DNA of 64,000 nucleotides from AC-50 sp035640455. Its GTDB lineage: Bacteria; Actinomycetota; Thermoleophilia; Gaiellales; Gaiellaceae. Positions within the stretch are counted from its first letter, which is position 1, and every line of letters begins with the position of its first letter. Positions 49,610 through 57,625 of this stretch are shown piece by piece. The DNA lies in contig DASQWB010000141.1 of NCBI GenBank assembly GCA_035640455.1, positions 1-64,000 of the forward strand, given 5' to 3'. A model generated the notes under the pieces. That model was not told the origin of the DNA. It saw only the letters and a program-made list of their open reading frames with translations, and made no database searches. Made by a program: the position numbers and the translations under genes.

Positions 49610-51085
49610 TCAGTCTGCCCTTGCTGATGGCTCGTACAACCGAACCTCGAGACCGGCGAAGAGCCGCCGCCGGCGTAGCTCGGCACGGCGTTCGACGGTC
49701 GCCAGGAGGCGGGCCCGGTTCACCCGCTTCGCGTGCACGCGCTCGTTCTCGGGCCGGCTGAGGAGGAGCCACACCCGGCCGCGCGAGGCGGCGTCGCCGA
49801 TCGCGGCCAGCTCCGCCTGCGTGATCCACGTGTGCCGGTAGTCCCCGACCAGGTCGAAGCGCCCGTACGGCGAGGCCGGCAGAAGCGACCGCGGGAGCGT
49901 CCGGGCTCCGGTCCGCCGGGCGTAGTACTCGAACGGGATCCGCCGGGACGTGCGGTAGAACGCCGCTGCGTCGCCGGGTCGCTCGTTCGCCAGCACGAAC
50001 TCCGTCGCGGCCCGGAAGTCCTCTTGCGGCTTTCCCTGCGTCTGGAGCACGTGCAGGGACGAGAGCGCGAGCACGAGCGCGCCGGCCGCGGTCGTCGCCG
50101 GCAGCGGCAGCCGAGCCAGCCCAGCCGCCACCAGCAGGACGATCCCGGGCAGGGCGACGATCAGGAAGCGGGGAGCAAACAACGGCTTTCCGAGCGAGAC
50201 GACGATGGCGCCGACGACGGGGGTCGCGGCCCACGTGGCAGCGTTCACCATCGGCCAGTCGCGCCGCCACCCGCGGCGCCGCAGCCACGCCGCCCCGGCG
50301 AGCAGCACGGCCAGCCCGTACAGCGCGAGGAGAGATCGCATGCCGCCTGCGAGCATCCGCAGCGCGTCCACGACAGATGACGGCGTCGGACGCGTCAGGT
50401 GCGAGACCTGTCCGGCGTCGCGATAGAGCGCGAACAGGGCAAGCGGCGCCACGAGGACGCCGACCCCGCCCAGCCGGAGCAGCTGCGCCCGCAGGGGTCG
50501 TCCAGCTACCGCCAGGGCGAGCAGGTGACCCGCGAGGACGAAGGCCGCGAAGTAGTGGGCGTACAGCGCGAGGGCGCCGACGACGACGTATGCCGCGTCG
50601 AGACTCCGCGTCGCCCGCTCTACCTGCAGCCTCAGGAAGAGCACCGTCGCCAGGGTCGTGAGCAGGAGGACGAGCGCATACGAGCGCGCCTCCTGCGCGT
50701 AGCGGAGGAAGAAGCCGTTTACGGCCAGGAGCAGCGCGGCGAGCGTCGCGATTCTTCGGTCGAACAGCCGCTCGGCGGCCCGGTAGAGGACGGCGACGGC
50801 CAGGACGCCCGCGAGCAACGAGAGCAGGCGGACGACCGCCTCCCCGTCGCCGAGCGCAGTCCACGGACGGAGCAGGAAGTAGTAGAGCGACATGTTCGCC
50901 TGGCTCTCCGAGACCACCCGCCAGAACTCTCCGAACGGCTTCCGCGCGAGAGTGACGCTGAACGCCTCGTCGCCCCACAGGCTCCGGGAGCCGAGGTGGT
51001 AGAGGCCGAGGCCGGACGCGACGGCGACGGCCGCCGCGGCGCCCGACAACCGGCGCGAGCGGAGGCGGACCGCCGCGACCGTCAC
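49610..51085 (-). CDS. GT39-like membrane glycosyltransferase
   Basis: 491 residues with about ten membrane segments. The first outside loop has the acidic pair of the GT-C fold in SRSLWGDEAFSVTLARKPFG, followed by a stretch (SQANMSLYYFLLRP) that is typical of PMT_2/ArnT-like enzymes using polyprenyl-phosphate sugars. A soluble C-terminal part (about 370-491) includes FRAATEFVLANERPGD. GTG 51085 overlaps the preceding stop (GTGA). It would add a sugar outside the membrane during polymer assembly. Specificity unknown. Confidence 0.85.
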   Translation of the reverse strand: MTVAAVRLRSRRLSGAAAAVAVASGLGLYHLGSRSLWGDEAFSVTLARKPFGEFWRVVSESQANMSLYYFLLRPWTALGDGEAVVRLLSLLAGVLAVAVLYRAAERLFDRRIATLAALLLAVNGFFLRYAQEARSYALVLLLTTLATVLFLRLQVERATRSLDAAYVVVGALALYAHYFAAFVLAGHLLALAVAGRPLRAQLLRLGGVGVLVAPLALFALYRDAGQVSHLTRPTPSSVVDALRMLAGGMRSLLALYGLAVLLAGAAWLRRRGWRRDWPMVNAATWAATPVVGAIVVSLGKPLFAPRFLIVALPGIVLLVAAGLARLPLPATTAAGALVLALSSLHVLQTQGKPQEDFRAATEFVLANERPGDAAAFYRTSRRIPFEYYARRTGARTLPRSLLPASPYGRFDLVGDYRHTWITQAELAAIGDAASRGRVWLLLSRPENERVHAKRVNRARLLATVERRAELRRRRLFAGLEVRLYEPSARAD

Positions 51086-51834
51086 CGCTCGGCGCGCAAG
51101 GAGACCGCTCGGCCGAAGCGGGCGAGGTACGCGAGCACCACGAGGATGAAGAGCGTCGTCCCGATCATCTCGAGGTTCTCCTCGAAGGTCGACAGGACGA
51201 GCAGGCCCGTCGACTTGCTCCCGTGCCCCTCCGCCCACCAGCCGCTGATCGCTTCGACACCGGCGGCGCCCGAGACGTAGATCGCCGCCGAGACCAGGAT
51301 GCCGAGCAGCGTGCTCGCGGGCAGAGCGACCAAGAACTGCAGGTACGTGATCCCGACGAAGAGCGCGAGCGCGAGCATCGGGATCACCCCGGCGTAGTGG
51401 AGCGGCCCGTGCAGGTTGAGGTGGCCCCGGAGCCAGGAGCCGATCCGCTCGTGGATCTCCGCCGTCTCGTCGAGCGAGAGCACCACGTACACGAGCGAGA
51501 GTCCGGCCCAATGGCGGCCCCAGCGCGCCTTTCGCGCGAGCGCATCGAGCGCGACGAGCGCCACCACCCCCGCTGCGGTAAAGAGGAGCGCGGAGGAGAA
51601 CCACGTCGGGACGTTCGCCTCGCGGTCGAGCGACCACGTCTGGAAGAAGCGCCCGCCGTGGTGGTGGCGTTGGTGGTAGAGGACCAGCGCGATCGCGTTG
51701 AAGACGTTCAGCACCAAGATCGCCGGGACGATCACAGACAGCAGCAGCCGCGGCGTGATCGCGACGACCGCGCTCCGCTCCTCGACGATCGGCGGTGCAG
51801 CGACGGCGCCGCCCGCCGGAGATTCAGTTCTCAC
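51082..51834 (-). CDS. Polytopic membrane protein of unknown function
   Basis: 250 residues with about six membrane segments (for example LLLSVIVPAILVLNVFNAIA, SALLFTAAGVVALVALDALA, GTTLFILVVLAYLARFG). Conserved-looking polar residues lie between helices: YHQRHHHGGRF, SLDETAEIHERIG and GHLNLHGPLHYAG, rich in His, Glu and Asp, which could form a metal or catalytic site. No family name can be given. GGGGGAGATCGAG precedes the GTG. It is coupled to the GT39-like gene (GTGA), implying a joint role in polymer assembly. Confidence 0.75.
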   Translation of the reverse strand: MRTESPAGGAVAAPPIVEERSAVVAITPRLLLSVIVPAILVLNVFNAIALVLYHQRHHHGGRFFQTWSLDREANVPTWFSSALLFTAAGVVALVALDALARKARWGRHWAGLSLVYVVLSLDETAEIHERIGSWLRGHLNLHGPLHYAGVIPMLALALFVGITYLQFLVALPASTLLGILVSAAIYVSGAAGVEAISGWWAEGHGSKSTGLLVLSTFEENLEMIGTTLFILVVLAYLARFGRAVSLRAER

Positions 51835-51894
51835 CTCGATCTCCCCCTCACCTGCCGGTGTCCCCTCAGAGCATAGAGAGAAGCTCGGGAATGG

Positions 51895-52836
51895 CTAGCG
51901 CAGGTCCTTGTTCGACTCCATGTCGAACCACATGGCGAACAAGGTGAACTGGGAGCCGAAGGTCAGGAGCAGCGCGACCAGCACCACCGTCGCGGCGGTG
52001 ATCTGGTTCCCCAGCGCACGCAGGACGATTTCCGTGATCCCCAAGGCCAGGCCGAGGATCGACATCAAGAAGCCCAGGAAGTAGAAGAACACGAGCGGGT
52101 GGAAGTCGCGGATGACGTACTTCTCCTTCATCCGCCAGAAGAAGCCGTTCAGGAGCAGCCAGGAGATCCGCGGCACCACCTTCCGCAGGCGGATCCCGCT
52201 GCGCTCGCCGACGCCGTAGATCGGCCGTGACGGGAAGTCGCGCACGCGCGCGTTCCACACGTTCAGGTGCACCAGCAGGTCGTTCGGAAAGCCGTAGCGC
52301 TTGTACACGCGGTCGAGGTCGAGCAGCTCCAGGATCGGCCGGCCGATCGCCGTGTAGCCCGCCTGCGAGTCGGCCACGTGCCAGTAACCGGAGGCGATCT
52401 TCGTCAAGAGAGACAGGATCGCGTTCCCCAGGTAGCGCGTCCGCGGGATCAGCTGCCAGGCCTGGCCGGTGAAGAGCCGGTTCGCCTTGTGGTAGTCGAG
52501 CTCGCCGCGCGCGACCGGAAGCGCGAGCGCCTCGAGCTCGTCCGGATCCATCTGGTTGTCGCCGGCCATGACGCACGCCACGTCCATCCGGTCCTCGATC
52601 GCGCGCTTGTAGCCCGTGACGATCGCGGCGCCGACACCCTGGTTCCGCTCGTGGACGATCACCTCGACCTGCGGATCGCCCGTCGCCCGCGCCGCCTCGG
52701 CCGTGCCGTCGGTCGAGTGGTCGTCGACGACGTAGATCCGGTCGACGAAGGTGGGGATGCCCGCGATCGTCTCGGCGATCAGCCGCTCCTCGTTGTACGC
52801 GGGCACGACGACCGCGACGCGCTTGCCTTCGAGCAT
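51895..52836 (-). CDS. Glycosyltransferase family 2, DPM1/GtrB-like with C-terminal membrane helices
   Basis: 313 residues. GT-A domain with VAVVVPAYNEERLIAETIAG, IYVVDDHSTDGT, the DxD-like VMAGDNQMDPDE, and two C-terminal membrane helices (LVFFYFLGFLMSILGLALGI and AATVVLVALLLTFGSQFTLF). Such enzymes charge polyprenyl phosphate with a sugar at the inner face, which would feed the GT39-like enzyme encoded downstream. ATG start, 13 bases after the Wzz-like gene. Confidence 0.88.
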   Translation of the reverse strand: MLEGKRVAVVVPAYNEERLIAETIAGIPTFVDRIYVVDDHSTDGTAEAARATGDPQVEVIVHERNQGVGAAIVTGYKRAIEDRMDVACVMAGDNQMDPDELEALALPVARGELDYHKANRLFTGQAWQLIPRTRYLGNAILSLLTKIASGYWHVADSQAGYTAIGRPILELLDLDRVYKRYGFPNDLLVHLNVWNARVRDFPSRPIYGVGERSGIRLRKVVPRISWLLLNGFFWRMKEKYVIRDFHPLVFFYFLGFLMSILGLALGITEIVLRALGNQITAATVVLVALLLTFGSQFTLFAMWFDMESNKDLR

Positions 52837-52849
52837 CCGCCGGAGGAGG

Positions 52850-53737
52850 CTACCGGGCCGGGCGGCGGGCGAAGCGGCCCGCGAGCGGCTCCCAGAGGAG
52901 CGCCGCCGCGACGCCGAGCAGGAGCCCGAGGAAGGCGCCGACGACGGCGGAGTTGCGCTTGCTGCGGGCGGTCGTCTTCGTCCCGACGGCGTGCGTCAGG
53001 ATGCGGCCCCGCTCGACGCTCTTGGCCTGCGCGAGCAGCGGTCGGGTGCTCAGCAGGTCCTGCGTCACGACCGAGCGGCGCTGCTCCGCGATGCCGATGA
53101 TCCCGATCGCGGCGAGCTTCTCGGCGCCGGAGAGCGAGCCGAGGAGCGCCTGCTCCTGCGCCAGCCGCTTGTCGAGCGACGCGAGCTCGGCCTCGTCGGC
53201 CTTCACCTGCGCGGTCAGCGTCGCGATCTTCGGGTTCACGTACTGGTCGGAGATCGTCTGGACGACGATCCGCGCGAGCTCGTTCGCGGCCAGCGCGGCC
53301 GTGCGCGGCGAGGGCGCCTTCACGGTGATCGCGAAGAGGGTGTTCGGCACGCCCTTGGCGGTCGTGCCGCCGGCGGCGGGCGTCGCGGAGACGGTCATCT
53401 GGCGCGGGCGTAGGCCGACGTCGCGCGCGACGCGCTCCTTCGTCGACTGCGCGGCGACGATCTGGCGCACGGCCGAGGCGTTCGTCTGGACGCTCGGCAG
53501 TATCCCGCCGCCGACCGCGAGCGGCGTCCCGAGGCTGACGACCGCCTGGCCGCGGTAGGTGCTGCCACCGCCGACCGCGACGAGGTAGCCGACGATCGCG
53601 CCCAGGACGAGCCCGACGAGCGGCAGCCACCACCGAGCAGCCACCGAGGCCCAGTAACGGCCGAGATCGACCTCGTCCTCGAGCTCGGGGGGGACCGGAG
53701 CCGGGCGCGGAGCCGGGGAGTCGCGCCGGATGCTCAT
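52850..53737 (-). CDS. Wzz-like chain-length determinant
   Basis: 295 residues. Two membrane helices (WWLPLVGLVLGAIVGYLVAV and SAVVGAFLGLLLGVAAALLW) flank an outside region with a coiled coil (about 165-210, LTAQVKADEAELASLDKRLA). The VDLGRYWASVAARWWLPLVG opening is typical of Wzz/capsule co-polymerases. It lacks a fused tyrosine-kinase domain. It probably sets chain length with a Wzy-type polymerase. ATGA overlap with the epimerase gene. Confidence 0.86.
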   Translation of the reverse strand: MSIRRDSPAPRPAPVPPELEDEVDLGRYWASVAARWWLPLVGLVLGAIVGYLVAVGGGSTYRGQAVVSLGTPLAVGGGILPSVQTNASAVRQIVAAQSTKERVARDVGLRPRQMTVSATPAAGGTTAKGVPNTLFAITVKAPSPRTAALAANELARIVVQTISDQYVNPKIATLTAQVKADEAELASLDKRLAQEQALLGSLSGAEKLAAIGIIGIAEQRRSVVTQDLLSTRPLLAQAKSVERGRILTHAVGTKTTARSKRNSAVVGAFLGLLLGVAAALLWEPLAGRFARRPAR

Positions 53738-54651
53738 CGGGCGGCGACTCTAGCCGAGGCCCAGGACCACTGTTCCCGCAACCCGTCTTCGAGGCCGACG
53801 CGCGGCGCCCAGCCGAGATCGGCGCGGATGCGAGAGACGTCGGCGGCGGTGCGGCGCACGTCCCCGGCCGCGGGTGGGCCGACGCGGAGCTCGAGCGGGC
53901 GGCCGGCGATCCGCTCTAGAGCTGTGATCGCCTCGCGCATCGTCGCCTCCTGGCCGCCGCCGACGTTGTAGATCACGCCCGCCGGGGCGCGGTCCATCGC
54001 GGCGATCGTCGCCGCCACGGCGTCGCCGACATACGTGAAGCTCCGCGACTGCGAGCCGTCGCCGTAGAGCTCGAAGGGCGTGCCGACGGCGAGCGCCTCG
54101 ACGACGCGGGCCAGCGCCATGTCCGGCCGCTGCCGCGGCCCATAGACGGTGAAGTAGCGCAGGACGACGACGTCGAGGCCGAAGCTCTGCGCGTACGCGC
54201 GCGCAAGGTGCTCGCAGGCGAGCTTCGTGATCCCGTACGGCGAGATGGGCTGGGGAGGCGTGTCCTCCGGGGTCGGGTACGTCTCGGCCTCGCCGTAGAT
54301 GGACGAGGACGAGGCGAGGACGACGCGCATGCCGGCCGCGGCCGCCGTCTCGAACACGCGCTGCGTCGCAAGGACGTTCCGGCGCACGTAGTCGACGAAG
54401 ACGGCACCGAAGCTGCGGACGCCCGGCTGGCCGGCGAGGTGGAAGACGCCGTCGGCGCCGGTCAGGTCGAGGGCCTCCTCGGCCAGGTCGAGCCGGACCA
54501 CGTCCAAGCCGCGCGCGTTCTCCTCCTTCCGCGCGGGGTCGTAGTAGTCGGTGAAGCAGTCGATGCCGGCCACTTCGTGGCCGGCTAGCTGGAGCGCCTC
54601 CGCTAGATGCGAGCCGATGAAGCCCGCGGCACCGGTGACGACGTACTTCAC
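53734..54651 (-). CDS. NAD-dependent sugar-nucleotide epimerase (extended SDR)
   Basis: 305 residues. Rossmann motif VVTGAAGFIGSHLAEAL near the N-terminus, FHLAGQPGVRSF, the catalytic serine region VVLASSSSIYGEAETYP, and Tyr-Lys in PYGITKLACEHLA. VVLRYFTVYGPRQRPDMA and GDGSQSRSFTYVGD resemble UDP-glucuronate or UDP-glucose 4-epimerases. Because the operon also encodes a glucuronyl C5-epimerase-like protein, a uronate substrate is attractive but unproven. GTG 54651 overlaps the propeller gene stop (GTGA). Confidence 0.87.
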   Translation of the reverse strand: MKYVVTGAAGFIGSHLAEALQLAGHEVAGIDCFTDYYDPARKEENARGLDVVRLDLAEEALDLTGADGVFHLAGQPGVRSFGAVFVDYVRRNVLATQRVFETAAAAGMRVVLASSSSIYGEAETYPTPEDTPPQPISPYGITKLACEHLARAYAQSFGLDVVVLRYFTVYGPRQRPDMALARVVEALAVGTPFELYGDGSQSRSFTYVGDAVAATIAAMDRAPAGVIYNVGGGQEATMREAITALERIAGRPLELRVGPPAAGDVRRTAADVSRIRADLGWAPRVGLEDGLREQWSWASARVAAR

Positions 54652-55895
54652 CGCTTCGGCACCAGCCCGTAGACGCGGGTGTAGCCCACGAGGTAGAGCC
54701 GCTTCTGGTCGGCGACGACGGGCGAGTACTTCCCGTCCGGGAACGTCCAGACCTGCTTGCCGGTGAGGGCGTTGAGCGCGTATGTGCGCTGGGCAAGGGT
54801 GGCGAAGTAGACGATGCCGCCGATGATCGTCGGCGAGCCGGAGATCGGCCCGTTCGCGTGGAAGCTCCAGCGGACGTCGCCGGTCGCGGCGTCGAAGCAA
54901 TAGAAGGTGTGGTCGTAGGAGCCGGCGTAGACGCGTCGGTTCCAGACGGCAGGCGAGCTGTAGACGTACCCGCCCGTCCCGTGCGACCAGCGAAGCTTGC
55001 CGCTCGTCGCGCCGAACGAGTAGACCTTGCCGTCGGTGGCGCCGATGTAGACGCGTCCGTAGGCGACCGCAGGTGTGGAATAGAAGGTGCCGAGGCCGCC
55101 GAGCCGCGACTGCGCCGACGCGCGCCAGATGAGCCGGCCGGTGCGCGCGTTCAGGGCGTAGACGTGGCCGTCGTAGGAGCCGACGAAGACGCGGTTGCCC
55201 GAAAGCGCCACGCCTCCCTTCACCTTGCCGCCGGTCTGGTAGCTCCAGCGGATGCGGCCGGTGTGCTCGTCGAGCGCGTAGACCTTGCCGCGCCAGTCGC
55301 CGACGTAGACGCGGCCGTTCGCGACGAGCGGCGAGGACTCGGTCGGGCCGATCCTCTTGATCCAGCGCGGCTTGCCGTTGCCGACCGCGAGCGCGACGAC
55401 CTCGCCGTCGAGCCCGGAGCGCGTCTGGTTGCACGCGCCGCGGTTCAGGAAGCTCGCGAAGACCGTGCTTCGGTCGAGCGCGGGCGAAGCGGCGGTGCAG
55501 CGGTGCGTGGCGAAGGTCCAGGCGCGGCGGCCGGTCTTCGTGCTCACGGCGAAGAGGTCGCCGGGATTATTCGAGAGGAAGAGACGGCCGTAGCCGACCG
55601 CGGGCGGGAACTCGAGCAGGTTCCCGCCGCGGGCGATCCAGAGCCGCCGGAAGGGCGGGCGCAGGCGCAGGTCGGGGGCCGCCCGCAGGCGCGCGTCGTC
55701 GCGGCTGTACGTCGGCCACGGCACCCGCTCCGCCTGGGTCGGCGTGCGCTTCGGCGTCGTCTGCGTCGTCACGAACTCGACGCTGGCCGAGCCGCGGATG
55801 TTCCGGCCTTGGTGCTTCTTGTAGAGGACGTAGCCGATCACGGCGCCGCCGGCGAGGACGAGGAGCGCGACCGCGGCGAAGAGGAGCTTCCTCAC
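54648..55895 (-). CDS. Membrane-anchored PQQ-type beta-propeller protein
   Basis: 415 residues. N-terminal anchor (LLFAAVALLVLAGGAVIGYV), then seven to eight propeller blades with the repeat GRVYVGDWRGKVYALDEHTG, RVYIGATDGKVYSFGATSG and the like. PQQ-binding catalytic residues are not evident, so it is more likely a scaffold or binding propeller, as in BamB-like proteins. GTG 55895 overlaps a small gene (GTGA). Its last four blades strongly resemble those of the propeller at 57622 (shared YVYSSPAVW), so the two are paralogues. Confidence 0.86.
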   Translation of the reverse strand: MRKLLFAAVALLVLAGGAVIGYVLYKKHQGRNIRGSASVEFVTTQTTPKRTPTQAERVPWPTYSRDDARLRAAPDLRLRPPFRRLWIARGGNLLEFPPAVGYGRLFLSNNPGDLFAVSTKTGRRAWTFATHRCTAASPALDRSTVFASFLNRGACNQTRSGLDGEVVALAVGNGKPRWIKRIGPTESSPLVANGRVYVGDWRGKVYALDEHTGRIRWSYQTGGKVKGGVALSGNRVFVGSYDGHVYALNARTGRLIWRASAQSRLGGLGTFYSTPAVAYGRVYIGATDGKVYSFGATSGKLRWSHGTGGYVYSSPAVWNRRVYAGSYDHTFYCFDAATGDVRWSFHANGPISGSPTIIGGIVYFATLAQRTYALNALTGKQVWTFPDGKYSPVVADQKRLYLVGYTRVYGLVPKR

Positions 55896-56050
55896 GTCCG
55901 TTCCAGCGCCTCGAGCTCCACTGCGAGGCCGCTTACGCCGTCGCTTCCGTTCACGCGCACGCGGTCGAGCGTGTAGGACGAGGCGGATCGATCGAGTGCG
56001 GCGGCGGCGAGTGCGCCGAGACCGGCGAGGACGATGAGGACGCGGCGCAC
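55892..56050 (-). CDS. Small membrane-anchored protein in the polysaccharide operon
   Basis: 52 residues read from GTG 56050: signal/anchor helix (RRVLIVLAGLGALAAAALD) and a short outside part (SYTLDRVRVNGSDGVSGLAV, then ELEALERT). Its TGA overlaps the GTG of the propeller gene and it starts nine bases after the epimerase-like gene, so it fits exactly into the operon. No ribosome site is obvious, so it may depend on coupling. No function recognised. Confidence 0.6.
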   Translation of the reverse strand: MRRVLIVLAGLGALAAAALDRSASSYTLDRVRVNGSDGVSGLAVELEALERT

Positions 56051-56059
56051 GGGGGGAGG

Positions 56060-57625
56060 CTAGAGGACGCCGAGCGGGACGCGTGTCCGCTTCCCGGCGG
56101 AGTTCGCGGCCACGAGCGCGGCCGACCAGCGCCCGGGCGGAAGCCGCAGCGTCGTCGAGCCGGAGAGGCCGCGGCGGCCGAGCCAGAGCGTCATGTGCCT
56201 GCCGCCGCGTGCGAGCACGACGCGCAGGTCGAGCCACGGCGTCCCCGGGTCGTTCGCGCTCCAGCGCAGGCGCCGGCCCGCGACCGACGCCGTCACGGCC
56301 GGCGGCTTCGTGTCCCACGCGACCGCGATCGGCGGCAGGTCGCGGGAGGCCCTGTTCCCGGCGAGGTCGACCGCGCTCAGCGTGACGGTGTACGAGCCCG
56401 GCTTCAGCGCGCCCGGCGACCAGGCGAGCGAGTGCGAGCCGTGCGAGAGCCACGCGCTCGTCGCGCGGCCGCCGCCGTTCAGCGTCACGCGAGACCGCTT
56501 CGAGAGCCAGAAGCGAACGAGCGCCGAGTCCTTGTAACCGTCGGCGGGACGCGGGTAGAGCGTGCCCGGCACCTGCGCCGGCTGCAGGAGCGGTGGCTGC
56601 TTCGCGTAGAGCGCGAACCGCGCCGCCGTCTTCGCCCACCGTCCCTCGGGGTGCCGCTGCGCGAGCTTGTTCAGGAGCTGGATCACGTACGTGTGGTACT
56701 CGAGCGGCGACTCGCCGCCGGCGAGCGAGTAGAGCGACCAGTAGCCGGTGTCGAAGCGTCGAAGCAGCGTCTGCGCGCTCGCGAGCAGGCGGCCCACGAG
56801 CCTCGCCGCATCGGGGTCGCCGGTCGCGTCCACGTAGTCCTCGAGCGACACGATCGTCTGGAGCTGGGCGTTCAGCACGACGTCCGAGTTGAACGAGTAG
56901 AGGCGGATCCACGGGCCCTGCGCGAGCTGCCGCACGAGCCCGAGCGGGATCGCGTGGAAGGCGGTCTCCGCGTCGCTCAGGAGGTCGGTGTCGCCGGTGA
57001 GCGCCGAGGCACGCGCGAAGGCCTGGGCCATGACGGCCTGGGCCATTCCGGACGTCCAGGGCGGTCGGCCGCCGCCGAAGGGGAAGTAGTACTCGAAGCG
57101 CAGCGCGCCGCTCGAGGGGACGCCGCGGTCGAGGAGTGCGAGGGCGAGCCGCTCCGTCCGGTCGGGGTCCTTCGAGGCCACGGCCGCGTTGAGCGCGCCC
57201 GCGTTCGCGAGCGGATGGAGCTGGAAGCCCTGGCCGGGGAAGAGCCGGTAGACGACGCCGACCGAGTCGGTGATGTCCGTCCTCGCCGCCGGCACGGTGT
57301 GCGAGCCGAAGTACGCGGCGTTCACCTGGAGCATCGAGAAGAGCGCGAACGCGCGGCTCGGGTCGTAGATCCGCCACTGGAGCGCGACGTCGTGGAGCAC
57401 GGCCGCGAGGTTGCGCTCCCGCGCCCCACCGAGGTTGCGCAGCGTCGCATAGGAGCTCGAGAGCGTCGCGCGGTAGTCGTTCGCCTCGTCGACGGTGAGC
57501 GAGCCGTTCGCGACCGCGCGGTCGAGGCCGCGTCCGATCAGCGCGACGTCGCCCCGGGTCGACGAGCGCGCCGCTCCCGGCGCGAGGAGTAGGACGGCCG
57601 CGGCGAGGAGCGCCGCCCGCCTCAT
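56060..57625 (-). CDS. Secreted D-glucuronyl C5-epimerase-like protein
   Basis: 521 residues. Signal peptide (RRAALLAAAVLLLAPGAARS), a helical alpha/alpha-barrel domain of the Glce C-terminal type (FEYYFPFGGGRPPWTSGMAQ, AFARASALTGD, YSFNSDVVLNAQLQTIVSLE, TGYWSLYSLAGGESPLEYHT), then one or two beta-sandwich modules (about 380-521, SYTVTLSAVDLAGNRASRDL). Glucuronyl C5-epimerases turn glucuronate into iduronate inside a polymer. The tyrosines and glutamate around FEYYFPFGGG and LEYHTYV fit the family site. ATG 57625 overlaps the upstream propeller stop (ATGA). Confidence 0.8.
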   Translation of the reverse strand: MRRAALLAAAVLLLAPGAARSSTRGDVALIGRGLDRAVANGSLTVDEANDYRATLSSSYATLRNLGGARERNLAAVLHDVALQWRIYDPSRAFALFSMLQVNAAYFGSHTVPAARTDITDSVGVVYRLFPGQGFQLHPLANAGALNAAVASKDPDRTERLALALLDRGVPSSGALRFEYYFPFGGGRPPWTSGMAQAVMAQAFARASALTGDTDLLSDAETAFHAIPLGLVRQLAQGPWIRLYSFNSDVVLNAQLQTIVSLEDYVDATGDPDAARLVGRLLASAQTLLRRFDTGYWSLYSLAGGESPLEYHTYVIQLLNKLAQRHPEGRWAKTAARFALYAKQPPLLQPAQVPGTLYPRPADGYKDSALVRFWLSKRSRVTLNGGGRATSAWLSHGSHSLAWSPGALKPGSYTVTLSAVDLAGNRASRDLPPIAVAWDTKPPAVTASVAGRRLRWSANDPGTPWLDLRVVLARGGRHMTLWLGRRGLSGSTTLRLPPGRWSAALVAANSAGKRTRVPLGVL